The notes under the pieces were generated by a model that saw only the letters and a list, made by a program, of their open reading frames with translations, ran no database searches and had not been told where the DNA came from. Both the position numbers and the translations under genes were made by a program. 64,000 nucleotides of DNA. It comes from Caenorhabditis remanei (taxonomy: Eukaryota > Nematoda > Chromadorea > Rhabditida > Rhabditidae). Shown one piece after another: positions 10,714-22,601 of the stretch. Location: positions 186,001 through 250,000 of the forward strand of contig NW_026526025.1 in the NCBI RefSeq assembly GCF_010183535.1, written 5' to 3'. The stretch's first letter is position 1; each line of letters starts with the position of its first letter.

Positions 10714-11049
10714 TTGCCTCGTAGCGACAAGCTAAGGAATTAAGTTCCCCCTCATAAAATAAAAGTATTTTGTAAGAATAGGATAAGAAAATAACGTAGT
10801 TCGAAATCGTTTTCTCCACGTGTATGGTACACGTGTCAAGTGATGTTAACAAAATGTTCGTTGCTTCAAGTCAAAGGAGGATCAACTTCATCGAAGGTAA
10901 GTCAGGGTTCCCAACCGGCTCGTATGCGCAATTAACGGTTCCCAGTCCAGTTGTCTTAAGTTATTCAAAATCATATCGAAACCCTCATTCTAAATTCCTT
11001 CATCGGCAGGTTACCTTTTCAGTCTATAACTTTCACGAAAAAGACTAAC
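10714..11049. other. No gene recognised
   Basis: Host-like sequence up to the hAT insertion. It continues, across that insertion, into 11964 onward. No supported coding exon. Confidence 0.5.
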
Positions 11050-11057
11050 GTTCCAGG

Positions 11058-11955
11058 CAGAGTGCGGCCCCGGGCTCAAAAACCCGGGTAATACCCGGGG
11101 ATCCGGGTTTGACAAAAACCCGGGTACCCGGGTTTTTCGGGGATCCGGGTAACCCGCCGGTACCCGACCCGGGTCGGGTATTACCCGGGTAGGACAAAAC
11201 CCGACCCGGGTAAACCCGGGTTACCCGGGCGATACCCGACCCGGGTATTACCCGGGTCGGGTATTACCCGGGGCGGGTATTACCCGGGTAATACCCGGGT
11301 ACCCGGGTCGGGTAATGCAGTTTTTATCAGGTAGCAGTTTTGTAAAATGTTAGAACAGATTTTGCTTTCATTTGCAAGAATGTGGTTCAGGAGTTCTCCT
11401 GGGTTGTGTTTTCAGTACAAAATTTAAAAAAAATTAATTAAAAAAATTATTTTTTGATAATTTTTGGTATTTTTCGAAAGTTTCGAATTTTTTACTAAAG
11501 TACAGAATTGATTGCAAAAACATTTAAACAACAGAAACTTGATGGTTTTTGAGAAAAAAAACTTGAACTAAAGAAAAAATCACGAGCAAAAAAAATCCAG
11601 AAAAAAACATCATTTTCTTCTCCCTGCTGGCGGAGTAAAAGCGGAGAAACAAGTTGTCATGCTTTAGAATTGAACAAAATGTTGAAAAATAAGCAAAACA
11701 ATCAACTTTGGATACCTAGATACCCGGGTACCCGACCCGGGTAATACCCGGGTAAAACCCGGGTAACCCGGGTAACCCGGGTCGGGTAATACCCGGGTAC
11801 CCGGGTTACCCGGCCCGGGTATTACCCGATCCGGGTATACCCGGGTTTTCCCGGGTACCCGAACCGAATACCCGGGTTACCCGAGCCCCAAAACCCGGGT
11901 TCGGGTAGAACTACCCGGGTAGACCCGGGTCTCGGGGACCCGGGGCCGCACTCTG
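11058..11955. mobile_element. Non-autonomous hAT-type element with CCCGGGTA-rich ends
   Basis: 898 bp with a 17-bp perfect terminal inverted repeat (CAGAGTGCGGCCCCGGG). It is flanked on both sides by the same 8 bp, GTTCCAGG (11050-11057 and 11956-11963). The CAG start and 8-bp duplication are hallmarks of the hAT superfamily. The outer 260 bp and 235 bp are dense irregular arrays built from ACCCGGGT and TACCCGG words. The centre (about 11325-11715) is AT-rich. There is no transposase, so it would need one in trans. Confidence 0.85.
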
Positions 11956-11963
11956 GTTCCAGG

Positions 11964-12877
11964 TCGCGCTGAATTCAGCTATCAAAGTTGATCTTTTGAT
12001 TTACAAAGCCGCTAAGCTAACGCAATCGTTCCTCAAGGCCCTTTTAGTTGTCCCTCTTCCCCCTAGTCACGTGCACCCCAGTCTAGCACACGGCCGCAAC
12101 AAAGCTTCTAACAACGTCCCTCTTGACGGAACACAGCATGGTACGAGTACGTAACGAAAGGTCATTTCGCGTCTGACCGAAGGCGCCGTCAAAATCAGTA
12201 ATACCTCTCGGCCCATTCGAAACATTCACAGTCACTTTTACTCTACGATTTACTCCCCGTAGCAACAAAATAGACCCCAGCACCACAATTTGCCCCGAAT
12301 CGTCTCAGTCTAACGTCACCAGATTCTTCACCCGTCAGCAAATAATAGGTACGCCCAAGCAGTAACTCTAGTTGAGAGTAGTTAAGTTAAAATCACTTGA
12401 GATAATTTTTCGAAACAGGATCAGGCCGAAGCCCTGATTAAACGTGACCATAAAACTCTCCGCCAAACAAACCCAACCCCAGTCATTAATAGAAACCGCG
12501 CATCAAATTACATTCCACCCATCGGCTCACTCTTTGTTTTATTCTCTGTGACCATCCTCGCCCGCTTTGTTTATTTCTACCCATCCCGAATCAATCCCCC
12601 GAACCCCAAAATCGCTAGTTATATCATTGGTGTAGAAACCGAGTTCCAGCTAAACTCTAAATAGCGAATGAATACAGTCCGATGGAATTATTTTTTCTTT
12701 CCACCCACGACTTTACAGCTCTTACCGTATCTCCTTTTCTCTCTTTGTCCCCTTAACGTCAGCATCGTTGTTTCGTCATTTTGCCTCATTCTTTTCATCC
12801 TACCGCGCTTTTACAGCGCGTCATCTGGCTGAGTCACTTTCTATCTTCTTCTAACTTATTGTCCCCACCTTCGCAGA
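11964..12877. other. No gene recognised
   Basis: Pyrimidine-rich upstream flank of the helicase remnant. It ends in a plausible splice acceptor (CCTTCGCAG) just before 12878. Earlier exons of that gene were not found. Confidence 0.4.
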
Positions 12878-13824
12878 GTGCAGTCCATCAACCTCAAGCT
12901 CGTCCGTCGAAAGGATCTCCGAAATGCCCTCAAAGCCGTCCAGAAACCAATCCGCACCATCTTCGAGATTCTCGTGCAGCTCATCAATCCACGAGGAATC
13001 ATTGGAACAATCTCCTCGGTGACTGACGCACTTCGGGAGAACGGAGCCATGTCACAGTACGGATCACGCGTTGCAACCGTACAAATGGACGAAGCATCAC
13101 AGATCGCCATCCACTCAGTTATCGCCCTCGGCCCGCTCTGCCCAAAAGCTCGATACGCCTTAATCGGAGACATCAAACAACTCAAGCCGTACGCCGACAT
13201 CGATCTGAACGAAGTCCTCAAAGTCCCCGCAGTCGGAAACCTGTTGGAGAGAGAAGCCGTTTCCTTGATCTTCTTGCCTTCAACAATGGTTATCCGCTCC
13301 ATATCATCGACACCACCAGGTTCGCCGCCCAACAAACTTCTGGAACCTCACTCTTCAACCCAACGGAAGCAAGCATCGCTCTGGCAATCACGTCATGAGT
13401 GCTGGCAAGAGAAGAAAAAGCATCGGTAGGCATCCTCACCTACTACAAAGCCCAGGCCGGATACGTAGCAAGAGAACTCGACGACACCCCAGCTTTTGTC
13501 GGAACCATCGACGCGTCACAAGGACAAGAGTTCGACCTCGTGATCATCCTCACCTCACGCTCCAAGTCCTTTCACTCGTCCGACAGAGCCGGCGAGAGGA
13601 ACAAGGCTCCAGATGGAACCGCCACCGCAGATCCTGACTTCATCGAGAGTCCGGAAAGACTCAACGTCGCCATCACCCGCACCAAGTCGCTATGCCTCGT
13701 ATTGGTCGACGTCGCCGCAGCTGGACGATCGAAGCTGTGGTCCAACCTTTTCTGCAAGATCCCGCCCGGAGCCTTCCACAAAGATCCGGGCCACCTCATG
13801 CGGCATCTGCAGACGCTCCACTAG
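12878..13824 (+). pseudogene. SF1 helicase (UPF1/ZNFX1-like), C-terminal remnant
   Basis: Carries the second half of an SF1 RNA/DNA helicase. It has the Walker B-type box MDEASQ (near 13088), the glutamine motif GDIKQL (near 13168), motif V (IDASQGQEFDLVIILTSR, near 13510) and motif VI (LNVAITRTK, near 13665), ending at a TAG (13822-13824). The frame changes near 13257, and an in-frame TGA sits at 13396-13398. The Walker A half is absent. A plausible acceptor precedes the first exon. It is therefore a decayed or partial copy. It could be a relic of a host RNA-silencing helicase or cargo of a mobile element; the sequence does not decide. Confidence 0.75.
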
Positions 13825-14145
13825 ACGTCGCGAGAAATTTCGAAGGTAATCCACCTAGGCGGGGGCAAGAAATTTCAAAAATTATGGTTTGTTTCCGAGG
13901 ACTGGATATGACAAGGTCGTCCCTATTAGTATCCAGTCTCTCTCTTATTTTTCGAACAACCCCTGACACCAACCCAAAAACCAACGTTAAGTACCAATAA
14001 CCCAACATTCCTTTAATATTCAAAAAGAATAAAGAATCAATACCAACAACCCAATAATTTTGAAGACTTTCCAATAACCACCAACAACCGATAAGACACC
14101 TGTTTTCTTTAGAGGACCAGGGTCGGTCCTCGCTAAGGAGGGAGG
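13825..14145. other. No gene; hairpin before LTR-like repeat
   Basis: Contains a hairpin GAGGACC...GGTCCTC at about 14111-14130 and a purine run (AAGGAGGGAGG) just before the 154-bp repeat, which could be a polypurine tract. Confidence 0.4.
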
Positions 14146-14299
14146 TGTAAGGGATATCGTAATCCCTTAGGTATTCCAAGATCCCACCGGACTTTGTACC
14201 CGGTGACGCATTATCGTCATCCCATCCGGATACTTCCGGGTCTCTGTCCAGGACAGGCGAGCCCGCTCCCACGTCCCATTTCCATTATTAAGCCTAACA
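14146..14299 (+). repeat. 154-bp LTR-like repeat, copy 2
   Basis: Reverse-complement partner of 4158-4311, equal in length, TG...CA bounded, and preceded by a purine-rich tract. No flanking duplication. Confidence 0.6.
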
Positions 14300-14463
14300 G
14301 TCATGTTTGATGGAAGAACTCTTGGTCTCAAAAGAAAATAATCCTTTTCCATTGCACAAAGTCTAACTACCTACAAAACATGAAACCATTGAACATTTTC
14401 ATGATACCAAATAGAAAAACAACGAAAAAGGCGCATGATATCTCATGTTAGAAGTTTTGGGTA

Positions 14464-15379
14464 AAGGCTGGATTATCCCCAGATCTAAGAAAAGAATAAG
14501 AAAAAATCAGAAAATAAACATCAAGAAACACGTCATATTTTCTAGACTACGGAAACATTTCAGGAACCATTAACCGGACAGGAAAACAAAAAAAAAACAC
14601 TAGAATCGGGAATTTGAAGTTATGAGCACAACTCATGATCAGATTCTTTAAAAAACTAAAACGAATTGTTTCATTTTCTAAGTTTTAATTTTAAATTAAC
14701 AGTTTCAGATAAATTTTAATTATTGAATAACACAGAATGAAACAGAATTCACTGTTGAAAGGTCGGCAAAGTTTGAATAAACCGGAATTCTGACATTCGC
14801 TGATAAAACGAAAAAGAAAACTAAAAGTATCACGTAATTTTACGACCAAGCCTCTATTTCGGTTGAATTTCCGTGTTTTTTCGATCTCTTCATGTTAAAA
14901 AAAATTTTGAACCCTTTCGAATCATTCCCCTAAAATCAATTCGTTCAATTCTTTGAACGTCCAGGCTTCTTTTCTTTAGTGTTGTTTTAAGTAAAGATTT
15001 TTGATCATCCATAAAAGTCGCAATTAATTTTTACAGAACGGTTCTTATGTTTTTCACAAAGTCTTAATATTTCACCTTCTTAAAGTGTACTTTTTTACTT
15101 GGATTAATAATATTTGGAGTTCATCAGAACTTGTTTAGTGTCTTCACTAGTTTTTTCCGCTTACAGTAGTCCGTTTACAATGATCCCGACAAACTCTTGT
15201 CTTCTAACTATTTTGTTCGAAAGGCTTCAGAATTTATCGTCATCGTTCACCCTCTTCTTTTTCCTTTTTTCTCTTCTGGCTTCGTTTCTCTCGTTTCCTC
15301 TCCCACTCCTAATTTTATTTTGCTTATCACCAACCAAGCCCTCTGTCTCTGCTCAAAGCCCTCCTCTTCTCCTTCCTAT
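14464..15379 (+). repeat. Dispersed repeat block C, copy 1
   Basis: 916 bp matching 44346-45261 in reverse complement with scattered mismatches. AT-rich; no coding potential that survives in both copies. Confidence 0.85.
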
Positions 15380-15403
15380 TCCTAGAATAGCTACACATGA
15401 CAA

Positions 15404-15773
15404 GAAAAACCATATTGAGATAGAAACGAGTAAATTGTACAAAGAAGACCTCTATAAACTTTACTCGTGCATTCTGAAATTTCATTATAATTTTCAAAAA
15501 AGTATTCAATTTAAAAATAACTAAAATTTCTTACATTCTTGTTGTCTTATTCATTTTTAATACTGCTACAACCAAACTAAATAAGAACTAAAAACACAGA
15601 AGTTTGAATGTACGCGAATAAAAAACCAAAGAATCAGAAAGATAATGGTTGAAGGTATAATTTATGAAAAATAAATTTCATGATTAATAATAAAATGGAA
15701 ATATTTTATGAACTTGACGTAAACCTGGATGGTGTAGTATTTTGACAGAAAATGGTCTCTTTCAGTGCCACTG
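15404..15773 (+). repeat. Dispersed repeat block B, copy 2
   Basis: Near-identical to 4812-5181. It ends with CAGTGCCACTG (15763-15773). Its first part (15385-15633) forms an inverted repeat with 16062-16311. Confidence 0.85.
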
Positions 15774-16061
15774 CTCTTGGGAAACGTATGGGCTGTAAAA
15801 CAATTGTTTTTGAAGTTTTATTCTCTATTGTGTTCTATGAAACTAAAATTATTTTTGAATCTACCTAATATTTAACATCTATTCAGTAAACAAAGATACA
15901 GATCTTTCCACTCACCTATTGCCGCATGTATAGAGCATTGGAGGTGTTGATGGATATTCAGATGTGAAATGAGAAAAAGGATGGACTTGTTGAATTGGTC
16001 TACTTGTAGTTCCAATCCATCTGCCATTGTTACGTCCTCGATGTTGCATGATTGGCAGCTC

Positions 16062-16311
16062 TTCTTTGGTTTTTTATTCGCGTACATTCAAACTTCTGTG
16101 TTTTTAGTTCTTATTTAGTTTGGTTGTAGCAGTATTAAAAATGAATAAGACAACAAGAAAGTAAGAAATTTTAGTTATTTTTAAATTTAATACTTTTTTG
16201 AAAATTATAATGAAATTTCAGAATGCACGAGTAAAGTTTATAGAGGTCTTCTTTGTACAATTTACTCGTTTCTATCTCAATATCGTTTTTCTTGTCATGT
16301 GTAGCTATTCT
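16062..16311 (-). repeat. Dispersed repeat block B, copy 3 (inverted, partial)
   Basis: Inverted copy of 15385-15633. Downstream of the shared part it keeps a longer reading frame (minus strand, 16087-15872) that begins with the same MYANKKPK words and meets a GTGAGT donor-like site near 15915. The other copies lack that extension. Confidence 0.75.
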
Positions 16312-16452
16312 TCGTTTTTTTCTGTTTTTAATATTTCATTCTTATCGAAAGCCTCATCACATACTTATTTTTTCTGACTCCACACTTATTGTACCTCTTC
16401 TCTACCTTTTGATACCTTCATACTTATATGAATATCATCAACAGTGCCACTG

Positions 16453-16874
16453 TTTTATTGAAATCTAAAACTTCATGTATAATCTGTAAAACATAACAAC
16501 TTTTTAAATGTACTCATTTTTATTGGTTCTTCTCATGAAAAAAACAAATTATAATGCATTTTTTGACAAAAAATGGTCTGTAAATAATAATTACCATCTA
16601 TCAATTGTATGTTGGTTGCTTCGGAATATTTCCACTAAGACTTGGTAAATTTTGAAGTTAACTCTGTTTAGTTATATCCCAAGATGCCAATCCGTAGCTC
16701 AGAATTGGTATTGGGCGAATTGGTTGTACAGGAAAAACTGGTTGAGTTGTAGCTGGTTCCGGCATCTGGGAAAAGCTTGCTGGCGGGGTAATTTGACATG
16801 AACTGCTGGCTTCATTGGAACTGTCTCTTTTTTCTTCAACATTTATCAACCACGGTCTGTTCTGCGGATATACT
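16453..16874. other. No gene recognised
   Basis: AT-rich. A minus-strand open stretch (16906-16658) is Pro/Ser-rich but has no ATG and runs into the adjacent repeat, so it is not annotated as a gene. Confidence 0.4.
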
Positions 16875-17383
16875 TCTATACTTATCCGGGCTGTGGGTTT
16901 ACTCACGGTAGAATCTTAAAAAATTCAGACAGAAGCAATGTTTTAGAAAATCACCACATCAAAGTCTTTTTACTTCTTTTTTTACTGTTGGTCAACGTTT
17001 CTTGGTCAGTAGAGCATCATTGAGAAATATTTTGAAAGTACGTTTAATTTTTTGATTTTTTAAATTTCAGCTCATATGAAATTCTAAACCAGGGTACCTC
17101 GTTCATCTGAAACTAGGCATTAGTTTACAATTGTTATTTTGTGACGTGATCAAAATTATTTTTAGTGAAACTGAAAAATAACAAACAATTTGTAGTATAA
17201 TTGCCCGAATAATATCAAAATTCAAAGATTAGAAGTCAGAAGAAGTACAAACTGTTATCTGTCACACTTCTTGGAAAAACAGAAATCGAGAACAAAATTG
17301 AACGAATAACAACAAATTAAATGGTCAAATACTAAATTCAGTGTAGTTTCTGTTATTGAAACAAGTTTTATGAGTATTCCAAA
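16875..17383 (+). repeat. Repeat Y, copy 1
   Basis: 509 bp, near-identical in direct orientation to 18678-19186, from TCTATACTTATCCGG to GAGTATTCCAAA. It directly abuts repeat X. The two Y copies flank X plus 451 bp. Confidence 0.9.
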
Positions 17384-18226
17384 TTATACTAACTAAATCT
17401 TTCGTAAATAAATGGGTCATTGTCTTTAAACTGTGTTCTGTTCGTTACATCGCTTATCTCACACTTTAGCCGTCATTTTATACACTTTGTTTGGGAAGAT
17501 TTTTCCGGAGCGGGGCTGTCTCCGACCGCATAAAAGCCCCGCCTCCACATTGTGGCTCTCCTGTTGACATATGGCTCCTTTAGATACAATACTGCGGGCA
17601 GCGGGTAGAGACGCATGTGAGAAGGTAGACAAAGCAGGTGGTAACAAATGATGAACTTGTTTATTGATAAATTCAGGTAGTCAGGAAATACTGGAAAGAT
17701 TATGATTAGGAAACGATACAAACCATACTACGCTTTAAAGAAAACTAAATAAGCCAACGTCATCTTTTTCTACAAACGAGCTTCTCTATTAGATTCATCG
17801 GAGTAGTCTAAATACATTTTCACCAGGTACTGGGAATAAAAAAGCCATAACAATAGTTTTATCTACAATAGGACTTCGATAAACATTGCATATATGAAAT
17901 TTGATAAGAGTGTGCACTAATGCATAAACAAATCTTGTAAAGATTTGATGCAGTTTCGTCCTTCCCAAACAGTCAAGCGAAAGAACAAAAAGACAAAATT
18001 CTGGAATGCACAGGTAAGATAATGAACAGTACTGAACTTCGCTGAAGCAATGTGCAAAAATTCATTATTAGGAAACAGTTTTCGTAATTTATTCCAATTC
18101 TTATGTAACATGTAAACCTGAAGAAAGTAGTGGAGAGATATAATGACCAAAATACTTTTATTTATTTTATGCGTAAGGATTTTGTAGAAGTAAAACTAAT
18201 CTTTTCAAAATGGGAATGAAATCATT
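17384..18226 (+). repeat. Repeat X, uninterrupted copy
   Basis: 843 bp. The same sequence is present in three pieces at 32155-32667, 39313-39453 and 43537-43734, the gaps being a complete LTR element and a LINE. This copy shows the empty target site for both insertions. No terminal inverted repeats or conserved ORF noticed; probably a non-autonomous repeat. Confidence 0.9.
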
Positions 18227-18677
18227 TTATCTTCCTGGGAAATCAAATAGGTGATGACAAGTAGACCACGCCCCCAGTCATAATGAAGTCAGACTGGTAG
18301 AAAACAGTCAGTTATCCCTTTCACTCCCGCAACCGAGCAATCCACTCTTTTTGCTTTCTGAGTTTACAAACTAGTGTTTTATTTTTCAGTGCTTATGTAA
18401 ATCGGATACAGAGTAGACCAACAGTCGCGAAGGATGAGGAATCGTCGAGAACGAGATGCGGTTATCAAGGAAGCAACGGATTAAGAGGAATAACATGAAG
18501 ATCGTTTTAATAGACGCGAGTTTTAACCCCTAGAATCAATATGAACCTCCAAATCTGGAGAATATCAGAAAGTCGAAAAAAATATTAAAAACGGGATAAT
18601 TTTGTTTAGATTAACTTCCCCCACCATTCTTATCTGTGTCGGTTCTGGTTAGACACGGTCAGTTACGCTGCATGAGG
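18227..18677. other. No gene recognised
   Basis: 451 bp between repeats X and Y. A TTTTTCAG acceptor-like site lies near 18390, but no supported exon follows. Confidence 0.4.
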
Positions 18678-19186
18678 TCTATACTTATCCGGGCTGTGGG
18701 TTTACTCACGGTAGAATCTTAAAAAATTCAGACAGAAGCAATGTTTTAGAAAATCACCACATCAAACTCTTTTTACTTCTTTTTTTACTGTTGGTCAACG
18801 TTTCTTGGTCAGTAGAGCATCATTGAGAAATATTTTGAAAGTACGTTTAATTTTTTGATTTTTTAAATTTCAGCTCATATGAAATTCTAAACCAGGGCAC
18901 CTCGTTCATCTGAAACTAGGCATTAGTTTACAATTGTTATTTTATGACGTGATCAAAATTATTTTTAGTGAAACTGAAAAATAACAAACAATTGGTAGTA
19001 TAATTGCCCGAATAATATCAAAATTCAAAGATTAGAAGTCAGAAGAAGTACAAACTGTTATCTGTCACACTTCTTGGAAAAACAGAAATCGAGAACAAAA
19101 TTGAACGAATAACAACAAATTAAATGGTCAAATACTAAATTCAGTGTAGTTTCTGTTATTGAAACAAGTTTTATGAGTATTCCAAA
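18678..19186 (+). repeat. Repeat Y, copy 2
   Basis: Direct copy of 16875-17383 with a few substitutions. Confidence 0.9.
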
Positions 19187-20470
19187 GTCGGGAGGAGCAT
19201 AGGCATCTCAATGAACTAGAATTGAGCGCGGTATGATAGAGCCAATAAATAATGCCTCGGAATTAATAAATTGTGACAGATTACAAGTTTCTGACCATTC
19301 AATTGTTAAAGAGGTTGACCTCTTTCCATTTCATAAACTATCTAGTTGATTTAGTTTTTCGTTTTAATTCAATATTGGTTGAGGGTTGGGAAAGAAAAGA
19401 AGCTGTAAGAGAAGAGAAGCAGAATATCAAGCGTCGGATAAGGTCACATTAAAAAAAAGGAATCAGCGCGAAGGATACTACAGGAAAATAGAAAACGTAA
19501 GATGAAGAGTGAAAATAAGGCTAGGAGTATTTGTAAAAAGAAAATGAAAGCGGCAAAACGTCGACATTGGTTGAAGTTTCGAAAATTGAAGTACAATTTT
19601 GTGGATCGTGAGCAAGTGATACTGATGTCATGTACTGTTCCGCTTGGCATCTATCGGGTTTGGTGCATGCTTTTCAAATTCGAAACTTTTTCCAATGCAA
19701 GAAATAAAAACAGAAAAAATTGTGCATGAAGGAAGGTCAAGGTTATAAGGATACCGGTCACGGAGATATTGAACTCATTCGACCTCATTTTTTCACGTAC
19801 CTCGAGTGCGTATGTAAAATAAATAAATAAATAAAGATCAACAACGCGGCAGTGATGTTGCTTCATGATTACTCTTCGGAAAATGTTCTGTTCCATAAAA
19901 TCAGAGATATCAAAAAGCCGCAACGCGACATTTCTTCTACTTGCCAGGAGCCTTTCTCTACACAGAGAGATCTCCAGTTCAGTGATGCCAACAGGACAGA
20001 CAAAAACTGAATTATCATTTATCTTGTTCTATCTCACTTTTTGTATTGTTAGAAGCTCTGTCTCATAAAGCACAGAGGAGAGCGTCTATTTTATCTTCTT
20101 TTTTTCAATGTATTAAAACACTATCAGTTGTGTTTACACACACTATTGTGCGAGATGTTCAGTTTTCAGTATAATAACTCGTTATATTTTACTGATATTC
20201 TCCATCGTGCAGCGACATTTTTACATTTGTCATTTTAATGATATTGACCTGTGAACTCTGAGAAACAAACTCCGAAAAAGAATATGTTTTTTTTGCTCTC
20301 GGATATTCTGTGCAAAATAAATACAAGAATGAATGTCAGAAAACTGACGAAAACATTTTTACACATTTGAAACAACTTATCCACACTACAGCTACTCTGC
20401 TTCCTAGACAAAGAGAATCTTCCCAGAGCACCGTAGAGTGAACGACCCCGTTTCTCGGGTCGCAAGAAAG
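19187..20470. other. Intergenic, no gene recognised
   Basis: AT-rich sequence upstream of the 448-aa gene. Short basic ORFs are present but lack splice or family support. Confidence 0.5.
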
Positions 20471-20492
20471 GTGTGCAAGTGCGCTCCACTGG
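20471..20492 (+). promoter_or_regulatory. Shared upstream motif GTRTGCAARYGCGC, site 1
   Basis: GTGTGCAAGTGCGCTCCACT lies about 230-250 bp upstream of the ATG at 20724. Related words occur at 51295 and 56396 upstream of two other gene starts, each followed by T-rich blocks and a TTTCAG- or TTTGTCAG-type acceptor. Function is inferred from position only. Confidence 0.4.
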
Positions 20493-20723
20493 ACCACCGC
20501 ATTTGGCGAACAGAATGTATTCATTCGAGAGCGAAACATCCGTGTTTTCTCTCTATTTGCTTTCGTTATCTGACTTTTTTTCTTTTCATTTTAAGTTTTG
20601 CTTCTTTGTCTGTTTTTTGCTGACGATTTCTTATTGATTTTTTTTGTTTTCGGCATATTTTTGTTTTAATTTCGCTGCGTTTTGTTCGTATCGCTCATTA
20701 AAATGTTGTTTTGTCAGGTGGCA

Positions 20724-22474
20724 ATGTCGGAACCGACGCATAAAAACGACGATACCAAATGGAAAGTCTTCTCAATGTCTGGTAAGACACTCGGAAAAGA
20801 TCCGAAGTATCGCAACTCGTTGGTGAGTTAATATTGCATAAACTCCTGATTTAATTACGTAATTACAGACCAACTGGGTGATCTCGGATGATAAATCCCT
20901 TCAGCTGCTTCCCATTCATTATGCTCTCCCAGAAGACATTCGCAAAACTCAGAAAATTGATTATTTTCTGATCGATTACGACGAATTTCGTGCAGCCGAA
21001 CAAGTGGAATCGCGTTTTCCGGGATTCACGTGGAAAACGTGTGCAGACTTCTTCGGGACTTTTGAGACGTTTGCGAAGATGCTGAAAATGGTAATAGTTG
21101 CTTGAAATTAAATTTTTTCAATAAAGTTCATTTTCAGTTTGGCGGTGGTGTCCAGAAACAATTTTACCTTCGTGTAATCTCTGCTAATGTGATGGGCGAT
21201 GAGCAACCAGGGGATTCTCGAGTTTTTGCTGATGAGGTGGCGATTATGATCCCATTTCTGAGAGAACAACAGGGAATGCCTTTCGAAAACGCTGCAGGTT
21301 AGTTTAATGAGTTGATGTTATAGTTTCCCTAGCAAAGCCCGAGTGTGAAGAAAACAAATATTCCAGATGAGCAAGAAAACATTTTCAAAAGATTGAATCC
21401 ACTCGAACAATTTGTTTCCACTATCACGCTTAACGACTTGGAAAAGTTGCTCAAAGAATATGATGTTGACAAGTCGTTATTGACAGTAAGAGTTTAAAGT
21501 ATAGAACTCTAAGTGAATTTTTTATTGTTTCAGCTTGTTGACGATCCCGTTCACGTCATCGGATGGAGATCACTTGAAATGACGGGTACACCGTTCAAAA
21601 TTCTTAATGCTTTTAGTACTCCAATGCTGGACAAAAAACAGGCCATACTGTACATGTTTCAACACTTAGTGTGCGGCGTGAATTGGGAAGGAGTTTCACT
21701 AAGTGTGAGATCCCATACCATTGAGGTCATCGGTTCTTGCACTCTAGGTCCAAGTGTAAGCAATTAAATTACAATTAAAATTTTCAGTTAACTTTTGTTT
21801 AAATATTTAGGGTGATTACATGGCGTTTCACACTGTTGTCAACCTCATTGTTCTTATGAATCGAGACTCCTCCAATTTCCACAATGGCAAAAAAACGAAG
21901 GTCGACATACTGTACCATAGCCAGAGTGCAAATAATCTGGTTGGTTATGACGAGTACAAAGAACTTGCTGCAGCTTTCAACTTGCCGGTTTACGTATTTG
22001 TGAATATGAACTTGCCGGCTCTGCCAGTATGGATGCTCAGAGCATTGCTCACACTCGGATGGCTTCACAGCATAGTTCAAAATGATGTCAAGTTGCACGA
22101 TTTTGTCGCTGGCATTGCTGAGGCAACCATAACTGCTCTCATGGCTACAATTCCGAGAGTTGATCGAAAGTTCATTAGAGATGTGCAGGTATATAGAGAT
22201 ACGGTATAAATGTTTCAGTAATTTTTTTCCAGCAAGAAGCTCTTAGCTACATGTTTGAACAACTTGAATTGAAAAAAGAACACGGCAACGTCTTGGATGT
22301 CCATACCCAGCAACAAGAGGAAAAGAGTGTTGAGAAACCAGGAAAGAGTGAGTCGCTTACAGGGAGGGCATGTTAAAAGAATCACGATTGTTTAATCACC
22401 TGACCACTGTCTGAAATCACACTTAATTTCGTTATGTTTCAGATGGAAAGCACACAGGACAAAACGATAAGTGA
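20724..22474 (+). CDS. Uncharacterised 448-aa protein, 8 exons
   Basis: Exons: 20724-20822, 20869-21090, 21138-21297, 21367-21485, 21534-21755, 21811-22188, 22233-22347, 22443-22474. All junctions are GT/AG, the frame is continuous and the exon sum is 1347 nt (448 aa plus stop). A TTTTGTCAG acceptor just upstream of 20724 fits trans-splicing; an in-frame ATG at 20703 would precede it. The product is soluble-looking, with a Lys/Asp-rich start, a mixed alpha/beta-like middle and a Gln/Glu/Lys-rich C-terminus. I recognise no domain. The intact frame over eight exons argues for a functional gene. It ends 127 bp before the large inverted repeat. Confidence 0.85.
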
Positions 22475-22601
22475 TAAAAGATTCCTACAGTTCTCCATCT
22501 ACTGTCATTTGAACGTAATCTTCGACATATCATACTCTACGGGTCTTTTCTCTGGTTATCGCCATCACGACTAAACGTTTTTTAATTATGAAGTTTTCCG
22601 C

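Noticed and set aside
11058..11955. CCCGGGTA arrays considered as telomere-like or CRISPR-like repeats
   Set aside because: Units are irregular and palindromic with no spacers, and the whole segment has hAT ends with an 8-bp duplication in a nematode genome.
14167..14352. Minus-strand frame across the 154-bp repeat considered as an integrase C-end
   Set aside because: The matching repeat copy at 4158 has no such upstream coding context, and the reading frame is short.
16658..16906. Pro/Ser-rich open frame on the minus strand
   Set aside because: No ATG, its start lies inside repeat Y, and no splice partner was found.
19502..19729. 75-codon basic plus-strand frame
   Set aside because: Lys/Arg-rich from A-rich DNA; no promoter-like or splice support.
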